DNA from: Caulobacteraceae bacterium
GTDB taxonomy: Bacteria; Pseudomonadota; Alphaproteobacteria; Caulobacterales; Caulobacteraceae
Direction of reading: 5' to 3'
Length of the DNA: 64,000 nucleotides
NCBI GenBank assembly: GCA_027487945.1
Contig: JAIYCQ010000011.1
Location: 1 to 64,000, forward strand
The notes below the pieces were generated by a model, which made no database searches, was not told where the DNA came from, and saw only the letters and a program-made list of their open reading frames with translations. A program made the translations under genes and the position numbers. Position 1 is the first letter of the stretch; each line of letters begins with the position of its first letter. Positions 17,070 to 25,800 of this stretch are shown here, piece after piece.

Positions 17070-18317
17070 TCAGACCTTGTCCAGCTCGTAGGCCGCGTGC
17101 AGGGCGCGGACCGCCAGTTCGGTGTAGGCGGCGTCGATCAGCACGCTGATCTTGATCTCGCTGGTCGAGATGACCTGGATGTTGACGCCCTTCTCGGCCA
17201 GGGCGGTGAACATCGTCTTGGCGACGCCCGCGTGGCTGCGCATGCCGACCCCGATGACCGAGACCTTGGCGACGTCCTCATTCAGCTGGGCGTCCTCGAA
17301 GCCGATCTCGGACTGGGCCGCGCGGAGGATTTCCACCGTGCGGGCCGCGTCGCGCTTGCCGACCGTGAACTCCATGTTGGCCGCGCCCTCGCTGCGGGCG
17401 TGGCTCTGGACGATCATGTCGACATTGACGTTGGCGTCGGCCAGCCGGCCGAAGATCTTCGAGGAGACGCCGGGGGTGTCGGGCAGGCCGAACAGGCTGA
17501 CCTTGGCCTCGTCGCGGCTGTAGGCCACCCCGCTCACGATACGCTTTTCCACGATCTCCTCCTCGTCGCAGACGATGGTGCCCTGACCGGGGGCTTCCCC
17601 GGGCTCGACGAAACTTGAAAGCACCCGCAGCGGCACGTGCTGGGACATGGCCAGCTCGACCGAACGGGTCTGAAGCACCTTGGCCCCCAGCGAGGCCATC
17701 TCCAACATCTCCTCATAGGAGATGCGGGCCAGCTTGCGGGCCTTGCTCTCGATGCGGGGGTCGGTGGTGTAGACCCCGTCGACGTCGGTGTAGATGTCGC
17801 AGGCTCCGCCGACCGCGGCGGCGACCGCCACGGCGCTGGTGTCGGATCCGCCCCGGCCGAGCGTGGCGATGCGGCCCTGGCGATCAACGCCCTGGAAGCC
17901 TGCGATGACGGCGATCTCGCCGGCGTCCATGGCCCGAGCCAGGTTCTCGGGCGGAATGTCGTCGATGCGGGCCCGGCCGTGGGCGTCGTCGGTGATGATC
18001 GGCACCTGCCAGCCCATCCACGAGCGCGCGTTCAGACCCATGTTGCGAAGGGTCATGGCCAGCAGGCCGGCGGTCACCTGTTCGCCGCTGGCGACGACCA
18101 CGTCGTATTCATCGTCCGAGGGCGGCAGGCCTTGCGCGGCCGCGCCGGCGCCGTCGGTCCAAGCGACCAGCTCGTTGGTCTTGCCCGACATGGCGGACAC
18201 GACGACGGCGACCTGCTTGCCGGTCGCGACTTCGGCCGCCACCAGCCGGCCAACCCGCCGGATGCGTTCCAGGTCGGCCACCGAAGTGCCGCCGAATTTC
18301 ATCACCAGCCGTGACAC
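17070..18317 (-). CDS. lysC: Aspartate kinase
   Basis: LysC phosphorylates aspartate, the first step to lysine, threonine, methionine and diaminopimelate. The 415-residue protein has the kinase opening VMKFGGTSVADLERI, the ATP/aspartate region ATLGRGGSDTSAVAVA and ITDVDGV-type loop (IYTDVDGVYTTDPR), then two C-terminal ACT domains (VSLFGLPDTPGVSSKIF and VSVIGVGMRSHAGVAKTMF) that bind the feedback inhibitor. It has the length of the monofunctional lysine-sensitive type. The ptsP gene follows after 305 bases. Confidence 0.97.
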   Translation of the reverse strand: MSRLVMKFGGTSVADLERIRRVGRLVAAEVATGKQVAVVVSAMSGKTNELVAWTDGAGAAAQGLPPSDDEYDVVVASGEQVTAGLLAMTLRNMGLNARSWMGWQVPIITDDAHGRARIDDIPPENLARAMDAGEIAVIAGFQGVDRQGRIATLGRGGSDTSAVAVAAAVGGACDIYTDVDGVYTTDPRIESKARKLARISYEEMLEMASLGAKVLQTRSVELAMSQHVPLRVLSSFVEPGEAPGQGTIVCDEEEIVEKRIVSGVAYSRDEAKVSLFGLPDTPGVSSKIFGRLADANVNVDMIVQSHARSEGAANMEFTVGKRDAARTVEILRAAQSEIGFEDAQLNEDVAKVSVIGVGMRSHAGVAKTMFTALAEKGVNIQVISTSEIKISVLIDAAYTELAVRALHAAYELDKV

Positions 18318-18438
18318 GTCAGGCCGCTAGCCCCCTTGATTGGCGGTTTTTCCTGCCCTCAACCACGCCAAACGGGCGGCTGCAGAGGCAAGAGGCGCCC
18401 TTCTAGCGGCGTGCGGCCTCGCGGACAATCCCGCTCGG

Positions 18439-18786
18439 CTACTGCGTGACCGTGTAGCGGAAGGTCCCGCCGGCCGGGACGTTGAAGCGCTGCCGGGCGT
18501 CGCCGACGCCGGTGGTCCCTGCGGCCACATCCCAGCAGCCGGCCGAGACCTGGAAGCTGTAGGACGATCCCTGGGCGATCGTCACCCCGCCCGGAAGGCG
18601 GTTGAGCCCGTAGGTCGAGGCGTCGCAGCTGGAGATCAGCACCGCGTTGACCGCCCCCCGGGTCTGGTTGACGACCTGGATGTAGCCGGTTGGCTCTCCG
18701 GGGCGGAGCAGCTCCCCGCCCGTGATCATGCCGGCGCAGCCGGACAGGGCGGCCGCCGCGGCGGCGATGGTGAGCAGGTGTTTCAT
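18439..18786 (-). CDS. Small lipoprotein, hypothetical
   Basis: The 115-residue product starts [19 protein letters not shown], a lipoprotein signal with the lipobox LSGC, so it should be anchored by its N-terminal cysteine. The mature part has two further cysteines (SSCDAST and SAGCWDV), probably a disulfide, and a beta-rich pattern ([34 protein letters not shown]). No family was recognised. It lies between lysC and ubiG, both transcribed away from it or in parallel, and is monocistronic in appearance. Confidence 0.75.
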   Translation of the reverse strand: MKHLLTIAAAAAALSGCAGMITGGELLRPGEPTGYIQVVNQTRGAVNAVLISSCDASTYGLNRLPGGVTIAQGSSYSFQVSAGCWDVAAGTTGVGDARQRFNVPAGGTFRYTVTQ

Positions 18787-18899
18787 CTGACGGGTCCCTT
18801 CGAGTCTTGACCCCATCCGACCTCAAGCCAGCTTCTGGCGCGACACCGGAAAAGGGGTGTCTCTTGTCCCCCAGCGCGAGGCATGCTGATTCAGCGCCC

Positions 18900-19661
18900 A
18901 TGACCACGGCCACCCTGACCAGTTCCATCGATCCCGAAGAGGTCGAGCGCTTCTCCCGTATCGCGGCGGAGTGGTGGGACCCGCACGGCAAGTTCGCGCC
19001 GCTGCACAGGTTCAACCCGACCCGCCTGACCTTCATTCGCGACCGTGCGTCGGCGCGGTTCGGGCGCGACGCTTCTGCGCGGCGGCCGTTCGAGGGGCTG
19101 AAGCTGCTCGACATCGGCTGCGGCGGCGGGCTGCTCAGCGAGCCGATGACGCGGCTGGGCTTCGCCGTCACCGGGGCCGACGCCTCGGCGCGCAACATCG
19201 GCACAGCATCGACCCATGCCGCCGAACAGGGCCTGGAGATCGACTACCGCGCCACCACGGCCGAGCAGCTGCTCGCCGACGGGGCCGGCCCGTTCGATGT
19301 CATCCTGAACATGGAAGTGATCGAGCACGTGGCCGATCCCGGCGAGTTCCTGCGCACGACGGCGAAGCTGCTGGCGCCCGGCGGCCTGATGATCGTCGCG
19401 ACGCTGAACCGCACGCTCAAGGCCCTCGCCCTCGCCAAGATCGGCGCCGAGTATGTGCTGCGCTGGGTTCCGGCGGGCACGCACGACTGGAGGAAGTTCC
19501 TGACGCCGCAGGAGCTGCGCGGCTTCCTGGAGGGGCACCCCTTCGAGATCGAGGGGCCCTTCGGCGTCACCTACAACCCCCTGACCGCCCGGTGGGGCCC
19601 GTCTGCGGACGCGGACGTGAACTATATGATGACGGTGACGCGGGCGGCGAAGACGGCGTGA
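18900..19661 (+). CDS. ubiG: Ubiquinone biosynthesis O-methyltransferase
   Basis: UbiG performs both SAM-dependent O-methylations in ubiquinone synthesis. The 253-residue protein has the UbiG opening ([26 protein letters not shown]), SAM motif I ([15 protein letters not shown]), motif II region ([15 protein letters not shown]) and [16 protein letters not shown]. The closing TYNPLTARW is also characteristic. The ATG at 18900 matches the family start. It overlaps the following acetyltransferase by four bases (GTGA), suggesting translational coupling. Confidence 0.97.
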   Translation: MTTATLTSSIDPEEVERFSRIAAEWWDPHGKFAPLHRFNPTRLTFIRDRASARFGRDASARRPFEGLKLLDIGCGGGLLSEPMTRLGFAVTGADASARNIGTASTHAAEQGLEIDYRATTAEQLLADGAGPFDVILNMEVIEHVADPGEFLRTTAKLLAPGGLMIVATLNRTLKALALAKIGAEYVLRWVPAGTHDWRKFLTPQELRGFLEGHPFEIEGPFGVTYNPLTARWGPSADADVNYMMTVTRAAKTA

Positions 19662-20182
19662 CGATCCGCACCGACCGCCTGCGTCTGGAGGCGGCGACGC
19701 TCGACCAGCTGTCCGCATTCGAGCGGGAGGGTGAGGCCGGGCTGCTGCGGGCGCTGGGCGTCTCCGCGGCCGAGGGGTGGGCCGGTCCCGACGCGCTGGC
19801 GGCGATCGGACGCGCAGGCGACTACCTGCGCGTCCGGCCCGAGGCGGCCGACTGGTGGATGCATTTCTTCTTCGACGCCAGCGACGGAACGCTGATCGGC
19901 CTGGGCGGCTTCAAGGGGGCGCCGGCCGATGGCGGGCTGGAGATCGGCTACGAGTTCGCCCCCGAACGGCGCGGGCGGGGGCTGGCGACCGAGGCGGCGC
20001 GCGGCATGGTCGCCCGCGCCCTGGCCCGGCCGGACGTCGACCATGTCCTGGCGCGCACCCTGCCGAACGAGAACGCCTCGACCAAGGTGCTGCGGAAGGT
20101 CGGTTTCCGGTTCGACGCGGAGACGCCTCACCCCGATGACGGCCCGGTCTGGCGCTGGCGGCTCGATCGCTCCCCCGCCTGA
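19658..20182 (+). CDS. GNAT family N-acetyltransferase
   Basis: This 174-residue protein belongs to the RimJ/RimL-like acetyltransferases ([19 protein letters not shown] at the start). The acetyl-CoA loop is [15 protein letters not shown] (R/QxxGxG/A), preceded by EIGYEFAP and followed by [14 protein letters not shown], all standard for this branch. It would transfer acetyl to a protein N-terminus or small amine; the substrate is unknown. The GTG start overlaps the ubiG stop by four bases, so the two are translated together, though no functional link to ubiquinone is evident. Confidence 0.88.
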   Translation: MTIRTDRLRLEAATLDQLSAFEREGEAGLLRALGVSAAEGWAGPDALAAIGRAGDYLRVRPEAADWWMHFFFDASDGTLIGLGGFKGAPADGGLEIGYEFAPERRGRGLATEAARGMVARALARPDVDHVLARTLPNENASTKVLRKVGFRFDAETPHPDDGPVWRWRLDRSPA

Positions 20183-20229
20183 TCCTCGCCTGCGCAGGTC
20201 AGCGGCAAGAGACGGGGCAAAGGGTCCTG

Positions 20230-20823
20230 TCAGAACTCCCCCGCCTCGACCTCCCGTCGTCCGCTGTTCAGCATATCGGCCAGAGCCTCGGACGCCTCGA
20301 AGTCCTCGTCGAGGAAGCCGTTCCTCACCCGCCAGGCGCCGGCCTCGAAGCAGCGGATGGCGGTAGCCAGCATCATCGAGACGCTGTCGTAGACCAGGTC
20401 CTGCTCCGGCTCGCCGGGCAGGTACTCGACCACCGCGCCGTAGTCGGCGTGATCCGGGTCGCAGACCACCGCCAGATAGCCGCCGCCGCCGTCGGCCAGG
20501 ATCGGGAACCAGCACCGCGGCCAGATCTCGGAGAGGCCGTCGAAACTGCGATAGTGCTCCACCGCCTCGGCGAGCGGCATCCAGTAGTAGCCGGGGATCA
20601 GGTGGCCGTCGCCCAGTGTCCGCCCGACGGGCAGATCGACGCCGTCGTGGCGGCCGTACATCGAGACCAGATCGTCCGGCGCCGTCCCGGCCGGGGCCAC
20701 GGCGTCCTCGACGTCGAAGGGGGCGATACCGGGCTGGAGCATGTCGACGCAGGGCCGCTCCAGTTTGCGCAGTCGGGCTGTCAGGTCGTCGACCTGGCCG
20801 AAGACGAAGGTCATGTCGCTCAT
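20230..20823 (-). CDS. SMI1/KNR4 (SUKH) family protein
   Basis: The 197-residue product has the SUKH fold pattern: PDDLVSMYGRHDGVD, then a loop with GYYWMPLAEAVEHYRS and the strand FPILADGGGGYLAVVCD, which includes the glycine-rich turn characteristic of SMI1/KNR4 proteins. These domains often act as immunity or protein-binding modules; no toxin gene is adjacent, so an immunity role is not supported here. It is the last gene of the comF-grxC-nitrilase-DUF1178 run, joined to DUF1178 by an overlapping start and stop. Confidence 0.75.
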   Translation of the reverse strand: MSDMTFVFGQVDDLTARLRKLERPCVDMLQPGIAPFDVEDAVAPAGTAPDDLVSMYGRHDGVDLPVGRTLGDGHLIPGYYWMPLAEAVEHYRSFDGLSEIWPRCWFPILADGGGGYLAVVCDPDHADYGAVVEYLPGEPEQDLVYDSVSMMLATAIRCFEAGAWRVRNGFLDEDFEASEALADMLNSGRREVEAGEF

Positions 20824-21257
20824 CAGTTCAGGTCCGTCTTCTTCGGCGGGGCGGGCGGCAGGGGGGCGACGTTGACGCCGTCCTCGACCAGCTTTTTCAC
20901 GTCGGCGGGCGAGGCCTCGCCGTAGATGCCGCGGGCCTCGGACTTTCCGTCGTGGATGTCGCGGGCCTCCCGGGCGAAGGCGTCGCCGACGTAGTCGAAG
21001 TTCTCCTCGACGTGGGCGCGGACCTTGCCCATCGCTTCCATGACCATCTCGCGCATGCCGGGCTTCAGATCGGCGCCGGACGCCTGCGCCTTGGTGCCGG
21101 CGACGGCCGGAGCCATGATCTGCTTGCGTACCGCGCCGCTGCCGCAGACAGGGCAGGCCAGCAGCCCGCGCGCCTGCTGCTCGTCATAGTCGGCCGAGGC
21201 GCCGAACCAGCCCTCGAAGCGGTGATCGCGCTCGCATACGAGGGCGTATTTAATCAT
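20823..21257 (-). CDS. DUF1178 family protein
   Basis: This 144-residue protein begins MIKYALVCERDHRFEGWFGASADYD and has a second cysteine pair in LLACPVCGSG, giving a probable zinc ribbon in the N-terminal half; ARDIHDGKSEARGIYGEAS is the other conserved family block. The function is unknown. The family is commonly encoded next to the nitrilase homologue and glutaredoxin in alphaproteobacteria, as here: its start codon immediately abuts the nitrilase stop and its stop overlaps the next gene. Confidence 0.88.
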   Translation of the reverse strand: MIKYALVCERDHRFEGWFGASADYDEQQARGLLACPVCGSGAVRKQIMAPAVAGTKAQASGADLKPGMREMVMEAMGKVRAHVEENFDYVGDAFAREARDIHDGKSEARGIYGEASPADVKKLVEDGVNVAPLPPAPPKKTDLN

Positions 21258-22079
21258 CTACGGCCCCGTGAACGGGCGGGCGTTCTTCAGGTTCGGGATC
21301 GCCGCGCGGGCCCGGTCCGAAGCGGTGAGGTCGAGGTCGGCGACCAGCACGCCGGGCTCGTCGTGGTCCAGCTTGCCGAGGATTTCTCCCCAAGGGGCGA
21401 CGATGGTCGAGCGGCCCCAGGTCCCTCGGCCGTCCTCGTGGAAGCCGCCCTGGGCGGCGGCGAGGACGAAGCTGCCGGTCTCGATGGCCCGGGCCCGGAT
21501 GAGGGTCTCCCAGTGGGCCTCGCCGGTCGGGCGGGTGAAGGCGGCGGGCAGGGTGATGACGTTGGCTCCGGCCAGCGCCAGGGCGCGGTAGAGGGCCGGG
21601 AAGCGCATGTCGTAGCAGATGGTCAGGCCCAGCCGCGCGCCGGCCGCCTCGACGACCACCGCCCGGTCGCCCGGCTCATAGGTCGCCGATTCCCGTGCCG
21701 TCTCGCCGGTCGGCAGGTCGACGTCGAACATGTGCAGCTTGTCGTAGGTCGCCGTGATGGCGCCGTCGGGAGCGATCAGAAGCTGGCGGTTGGCGGCCTT
21801 GCCGTCCTCGCGCCGGACCAGGGCCGAGCCGATGTCCAGCCAGACGGCCAGCTCGACGGCGAGGGCGCGCAGGCCGGTCACCACCGGGTCATCCCCGGCG
21901 GAGGTCAGCACCGGCAGCAGCTGCTCGCGGTCCTTCTGCAGGATGTTGGTCCCCTCTGGCGTCACGATCAGGCGCGCGCCGTCCGCCGCAGCCTGCCGGA
22001 CCAGCGGCGCGACATGGGCCAGCGCGGCGGCGTGGGTGGCCGGCGTGCAGGTCTGGACAAGGCCGACGCGCAGGATCAT
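21258..22079 (-). CDS. Carbon-nitrogen hydrolase (Nit2/omega-amidase-like)
   Basis: The 273-residue nitrilase-superfamily enzyme has the catalytic triad in LIVTPEGTN (Glu), YDKLHMFDVDLP (Lys) and GLTICYDMRFP (Cys). It is the Nit1/Nit2 branch, whose members hydrolyse deaminated glutathione or alpha-keto acid monoamides such as 2-oxoglutaramate. The DKLHMFDV and GRSTIVAPWGEIL segments are typical. It overlaps the grxC stop by four bases, and a metabolite-repair role fits its glutathione-linked neighbour. Which repair substrate it uses cannot be read from sequence. Confidence 0.9.
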   Translation of the reverse strand: MILRVGLVQTCTPATHAAALAHVAPLVRQAAADGARLIVTPEGTNILQKDREQLLPVLTSAGDDPVVTGLRALAVELAVWLDIGSALVRREDGKAANRQLLIAPDGAITATYDKLHMFDVDLPTGETARESATYEPGDRAVVVEAAGARLGLTICYDMRFPALYRALALAGANVITLPAAFTRPTGEAHWETLIRARAIETGSFVLAAAQGGFHEDGRGTWGRSTIVAPWGEILGKLDHDEPGVLVADLDLTASDRARAAIPNLKNARPFTGP

Positions 22080-22333
22080 GCCGCCAGCATCGGGTCCAGC
22101 TTGCCGGCGCGATCCAGCGCCAGCATGTCGTCGCAGCCGCCGATGTGCTGCTCGCCGACGAAGATCTGGGGGAAGGTCGCCCCGCCGCCGGAGCGTTCCA
22201 TCATCTCGCGACGGAGGGCTGGATCCATGCCGGCCTCGATCTCCTCGAAGTCGGCGCCCTTGTCCTGCAGCAGCGCGAGCGCCCGCGCGCAGTAGCCGCA
22301 GAAGGGGCGGGTGTAGATGGTGACCTTGGCCAT
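22076..22333 (-). CDS. grxC: Glutaredoxin 3
   Basis: This 85-residue thiol-disulfide oxidoreductase has the dithiol active site TRPFCGYCARA, the cis-proline turn TFPQIFVG and the glutathione-binding GGCDDMLALDRAG. It reduces protein and glutathione mixed disulfides. The start chosen, MAKVTIYTRPF, matches the family. A longer form beginning at ATG 22366 overlaps the comF stop as ATGA and could be used through coupling; it adds MTLQQQVPVSI. It also overlaps the nitrilase gene by four bases. Confidence 0.95.
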   Translation of the reverse strand: MAKVTIYTRPFCGYCARALALLQDKGADFEEIEAGMDPALRREMMERSGGGATFPQIFVGEQHIGGCDDMLALDRAGKLDPMLAA

Positions 22334-22362
22334 GATCGATACCGGAACCTGTTGCTGGAGTG

Positions 22363-23145
22363 TCATATAGTGATGTCCGCGCCGGCGCGCACCTTGGCGA
22401 TGACGGCGAGGTGGACGGCGGCGGCGCCGGCGGCCTTCAGCGCCCGGGCGCAGGCCTGCGCCGTGGCCCCGGTGGTCAGGACGTCATCGACGAGCAGAAC
22501 GCGGCGCCCGGCGAGGCGGTCCCGCCGGGCGTCCCGAACCGTGAAGGCGCCGGCCACGTTGCGGCGGCGGCCGGACGCGGTCTTGCCGCCCTGGGTCTCG
22601 GTGTCGCGCACCCGCTCGAGCGCGTCGGGGAGGTAGACCAGGCCATGGGCGCGCGCCAGCGGGCGTGCGATCTCCGCAGCCTGGTTGTAACGACGGCTCA
22701 GCAGCCGCCACCGATGCAACGGCGCCGGGACCACGACATCGACGTCCTCGAGCAGCGGCCGGGCCGACCGCGACAGCCAGCGGGCCATCAGCCCGGCCAG
22801 GTCGGTGCGGTCGGCGTGCTTGAGCTTGAGGATCAGGTCGCGCGACGCCTCGTCGTACAGGCAGGCGGCCCTTGCGCGGTCGAAGGCCCTGGGGCGGGCG
22901 GCGCAGGCGGCGCAGCGGACGCCCGGGCCGGGATCGAACTCGAACGGCGAGCCGCAGCCGTCGCAGACCGGATCCTCCAGAAAGGCGATGCGACTCCATT
23001 GCCGGGCCGGCAGGCCGGCGGTCTGGGCCGCCTCGCCGTCGAAGTCACGGACCGGCAGCAGCAGGTCGAGCAGACCGCGCGCGGCGCCGATGATGCGCGC
23101 CGGCGGTTCCCATCGGGCGCGTGAAGGGCCATGTTCCGGCCGCAT
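22363..23145 (-). CDS. comF: ComF family phosphoribosyltransferase-like protein
   Basis: ComF proteins assist DNA uptake or DNA metabolism in naturally transformable bacteria. The 260-residue product has an N-terminal zinc-finger-like set of cysteines (PVCDGCGSPF and RCAACAARP) and a C-terminal PRTase fold with the PRPP loop RVLLVDDVLTTGAT. RRYNQAAEIARPLAR is the other conserved block. The start codon shares the palindrome CATG (23143-23146) with the divergent methyltransferase, and a strong AGGAGGGG lies 13 bases upstream. It leads the grxC, nitrilase, DUF1178 and SMI1/KNR4 genes. Confidence 0.92.
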   Translation of the reverse strand: MRPEHGPSRARWEPPARIIGAARGLLDLLLPVRDFDGEAAQTAGLPARQWSRIAFLEDPVCDGCGSPFEFDPGPGVRCAACAARPRAFDRARAACLYDEASRDLILKLKHADRTDLAGLMARWLSRSARPLLEDVDVVVPAPLHRWRLLSRRYNQAAEIARPLARAHGLVYLPDALERVRDTETQGGKTASGRRRNVAGAFTVRDARRDRLAGRRVLLVDDVLTTGATAQACARALKAAGAAAVHLAVIAKVRAGADITI

Positions 23146-24058
23146 GTCCGCTACGCCACCCCTCCTGTTCGATCGCGCCCTTCACCGGCGCCGTCTCGAC
23201 CGCGCCGCGCCCGGCTACGCCGCAGCGGGCTTCCTGAAGGCCCGCGCCGCCGAGGACGCCGTGGTCCGGCTGGAAGCGATCATGCGACGGTTTCCGCTGG
23301 CGGTCGACCTGGGCGCGCGGGACGGCGCCTTCGCCCGCGCGCTGGCGGCCAGCGACGCGGCGGCGAAGGTCGATCTGCTGATCGAGACGGACCTCTCCCG
23401 CGCCATGCTGGACGATCGCTACGGGTCCCGGCTGGTCGTCGACGAGGAGCAGCTGCCCTTCGCGGAGGCCGGTCTGGACCTGGTGGTCTCCACCCTCGCC
23501 CTGCACTGGACCAATGACCTGGTCGGGACGCTGATCCAGATCCGCCGTGCGCTGAGGCCGGACGGCCTGTTTATCGGCGCCCTGCTGGGCGGCGCCTCGC
23601 TGACCGAGCTGCGCCAGTGCCTGCTGGCGGCGGAGTCCGAGCTCAGCGGCGGGGCGGGTCTGCGGGTCTCGCCCTTCGCCGACGGCTTTGACGGTGCGGC
23701 GCTGCTGCAGCGGGCCGGGTTCGCGCTGCCGGTGTCGGACGTCGACCGGGTGACGGTGCGCTACGCCCATCCGATCGCGCTGCTGCGCGACCTGCGGGCC
23801 ATGGGCGAGACGAATGTCCTGCTGGACCGCCCCCGCAAGCCGTTGTCGCGGTCCGTGCTGCTGCGGGCGATGGAACTCTATGTCGATCGCTTCGCCCAGG
23901 CGGACGGCAAGGTCCCGGCCACCTTCGAGATCATCACCCTGACCGGCTGGGCGCCGCACGAGAGCCAGCAGAAGCCGCTGAAGCCCGGGTCGGCGAAGAT
24001 GCGGCTGGCCGACGCGCTGGGGACGGTGGAGCGATCGGCCGGGGACAGAGCGGGGTAG
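23144..24058 (+). CDS. SAM-dependent methyltransferase-like protein related to NDUFAF5/BioC
   Basis: The 304-residue protein begins MSATPPLLFDRALHRRRLDRAAPGY, very like the NDUFAF5 group, which assists respiratory complex I assembly by hydroxylating an arginine of its NuoB/PSST-type subunit environment in eukaryotes. It has a SAM-binding fold (AVDLGARDGAFARAL, LDLVVSTLALHWTNDL, LRPDGLFIGALLGG) and LLRDLRAMGETNVLLDR near the C-terminus. A bacterial complex I role is inference. Its ATG lies in the same CATG as the divergent comF start. Confidence 0.85.
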   Translation: MSATPPLLFDRALHRRRLDRAAPGYAAAGFLKARAAEDAVVRLEAIMRRFPLAVDLGARDGAFARALAASDAAAKVDLLIETDLSRAMLDDRYGSRLVVDEEQLPFAEAGLDLVVSTLALHWTNDLVGTLIQIRRALRPDGLFIGALLGGASLTELRQCLLAAESELSGGAGLRVSPFADGFDGAALLQRAGFALPVSDVDRVTVRYAHPIALLRDLRAMGETNVLLDRPRKPLSRSVLLRAMELYVDRFAQADGKVPATFEIITLTGWAPHESQQKPLKPGSAKMRLADALGTVERSAGDRAG

Positions 24059-24076
24059 GACCCGCGCGTTCCCGCC

Positions 24077-24250
24077 CTAGTCGCTGGCAATGGCGGCGCT
24101 GACCGCTTCGCTCACGTACTTCATCTTGTCGGTGGTCTTGTTGCCGAAGGCGGTCATCGAGGTCAGGACCACGAGGAAGACCAGCGAGGCGATCATGCCA
24201 TACTCGATGGCGGTTGCCCCGGACTCGTCGCGGCCGAAAGCCTTCAGTGT
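24077..24250 (-). pseudogene. Flp-type pilin-like sequence without a canonical start
   Basis: The frame reads TLKAFGRDESGATAIEYGMIASLVFLVVLTSMTAFGN and ends ASD. This is the Flp pilin pattern: a prepilin site before GATAIEYG and one hydrophobic helix. Between the mutT stop (24250) and the motif there is no ATG, GTG or TTG in frame; only CTG codons occur. The nearest in-frame GTG (24334) would give a leader of about 40 residues that overlaps mutT in another frame, far longer than usual. Either initiation is at a CTG coupled to mutT, or this is a decayed pilin gene. No tad/cpa genes are nearby. Confidence 0.55.
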
Positions 24251-24690
24251 CAGATGAAGTCGCGCAGAAAGGCGACCAGCGGGGCGTCCGCCGGGGGCAT
24301 CGGATATTCGGCAAGCTTTTGGGGCTTCACCCACGCCAGAGCCTCGTGTTCACGCGCCGTGACAAATCCGTCCCAGCGTCTGCACAGGTAGAGTGGCATG
24401 AGCAGGTGAAACGAATCGTAACCGTGGGACGCAAAAACGAACGGCGCGAGGCAGGCTTCCGTGACGCTGATGCCCAGCTCCTCGTTCAGTTCGCGGATCA
24501 GGCAGCCCTCCGGCGTCTCGCCGGCCTCGACCTTGCCGCCCGGAAACTCCCACAGCCCGGCCAGCTGCTTGCCCTGCGGCCGCTGGCAGATCAGCACCCG
24601 CCCGTCGCTGTCGATCAGCGCGGCGGCGGCGACGAGGAGGATGGGCTTGGCAGGGGCGGTGGTCATGTCCGTGCTGTAGCCGAGCTTCAC
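24250..24690 (-). CDS. mutT: NUDIX hydrolase, MutT-type (8-oxo-dGTP diphosphatase)
   Basis: MutT removes oxidised 8-oxo-dGTP from the nucleotide pool. The 146-residue product contains the full Nudix box GGKVEAGETPEGCLIRELNEELGI (GX5EX7REUXEEXGU) and the substrate-side region RPQGKQLAGLWEFPGG typical of MutT. Two starts are possible: GTG 24690 with GAGG close upstream, or ATG 24666 giving MTTAPAKPILL, closer to family length. From general knowledge mutT lies in the argJ neighbourhood in Caulobacter; here it is separated from argJ by kdsA, the acyltransferase and the protease. Confidence 0.92.
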   Translation of the reverse strand: MKLGYSTDMTTAPAKPILLVAAAALIDSDGRVLICQRPQGKQLAGLWEFPGGKVEAGETPEGCLIRELNEELGISVTEACLAPFVFASHGYDSFHLLMPLYLCRRWDGFVTAREHEALAWVKPQKLAEYPMPPADAPLVAFLRDFI

Positions 24691-24714
24691 GCTGCCTCAA
24701 ACCCTCCCACAACC

Positions 24715-24825
24715 GTCATCCTGGGCCTTGTGCCCAGGACCCCTCATTCGGCTTCCGCGTGAGAGGGTGATCACACGCTCACGGGCGTCCGCCACAGGGG
24801 TCCTCGCCACAAGGGCGAGGATGAC
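24715..24825. repeat. Inverted-repeat intergenic element (family C)
   Basis: GTCATCCTGGGCCTTGTG...AGGACCCC at the left end mirrors GGGGTCCT...CACAAGGGCGAGGATGAC at the right end, across about 50 bases of unrelated sequence. Each arm can itself form a small hairpin. It sits between divergent mutT and kdsA. It resembles miniature dispersed elements of the same kind as families A and B. Confidence 0.65.
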
Positions 24826-24947
24826 GGGCCATGGGGGCAAAGTCGCTGTCCGCCGGGCCACACAACCGCCACGCCAGCCGACGAGGGAGGCGACAGGGCG
24901 CGAACCTCTGCTATGGAGCGTCCTTCACCTCCGACGGGAGCCTCGAC

Positions 24948-25799
24948 ATGGCGCAGCTGACCCTCGACCGCTGGAACATCACCTTCGGCGGCGACGCCCC
25001 GCTGGCGGTGATCGCCGGCATCAACGTCATCGAGGACCTCGACCTGGCGCTGACCGTCGGGCGGGAGCTCAAGGCCATCTGCGCCGACCTCGGCCTGCCG
25101 TATGTGTTCAAGGCCAGCTACGACAAGGCCAACCGTTCCTCGCTCAAGAGTTTCCGCGGCCCGGGCCTGACCAAAGGCCTGGAGATCCTGGCCGAGGTGA
25201 AGTCGCAACTGGACGTGCCGGTCTGCACCGACATCCACACCCCGGAGGAGTGCGAGCCGGTCGCCGCCGTCGCCGACCTCGTGCAGATCCCGGCCTTCCT
25301 CTGCCGCCAGACCGACCTCGTGGTCGCCGCCGCCCGCGCGACCCAGGCCGCCGGCGGCCTGCTGCACGTCAAGAAGGGCCAGTTCCTGGCGCCCTGGGAC
25401 AGCAAGAACATCCTCGACAAGATCAAGGAAGCAACCGGCGGCGCCGAGATGACCCTGATGTGCGAGCGTGGCGTGTCGTTCGGCTACAACAACCTGATCG
25501 TCGACATGCTGGGCATCGGCGAGATGCAGAAGCTGGGCGCGCCGGTGACCATCGACGCCACCCACGCGGTGCAGCTGCCCGGCGCCGACCCGCGCACCGG
25601 CGGCGCCTCGACCGGCGGCCGGAGAGACGGCGTGTCGATCATCGCCAAGTCGGCCGTCGCGGCCGGCGCCGACGGCGTGTTCCTCGAGTTCCACCCCGAC
25701 CCCGACAAGGCCCTCTGCGATCCGCTCAGCTGCCTGCCGCTGGATGGGGCGAGGGCGCTGCTGACGACGCTGAAGGCGGTGCGGGACGCGGTGCGATAG
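24948..25799 (+). CDS. kdsA: 3-deoxy-8-phosphooctulonate synthase
   Basis: KdsA condenses arabinose-5-phosphate and PEP to Kdo-8-phosphate for lipopolysaccharide. The 283-residue barrel has AGINVIEDLDLAL, YVFKASYDKANRSS, the fixed RGPGLTKGLEIL, DIHTPEEC, FLCRQTDLV, HVKKGQFLAPWD and DATHAVQLPG. The first element AGINVIE replaces the more usual AGPCVIE. The metal-type Cys appears not to be kept (I-N for P-C), suggesting the metal-independent class, though this depends on that one position. The ATG at 24948 follows a GGGAG ribosome binding site. Confidence 0.96.
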   Translation: MAQLTLDRWNITFGGDAPLAVIAGINVIEDLDLALTVGRELKAICADLGLPYVFKASYDKANRSSLKSFRGPGLTKGLEILAEVKSQLDVPVCTDIHTPEECEPVAAVADLVQIPAFLCRQTDLVVAAARATQAAGGLLHVKKGQFLAPWDSKNILDKIKEATGGAEMTLMCERGVSFGYNNLIVDMLGIGEMQKLGAPVTIDATHAVQLPGADPRTGGASTGGRRDGVSIIAKSAVAAGADGVFLEFHPDPDKALCDPLSCLPLDGARALLTTLKAVRDAVR

Positions 25800-25800
25800 T

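Noticed and set aside
20230-20823. SMI1/KNR4 gene as an immunity gene of a toxin system
   Set aside because: It is the tail of a housekeeping operon and no polymorphic toxin or repeat cassette is adjacent.
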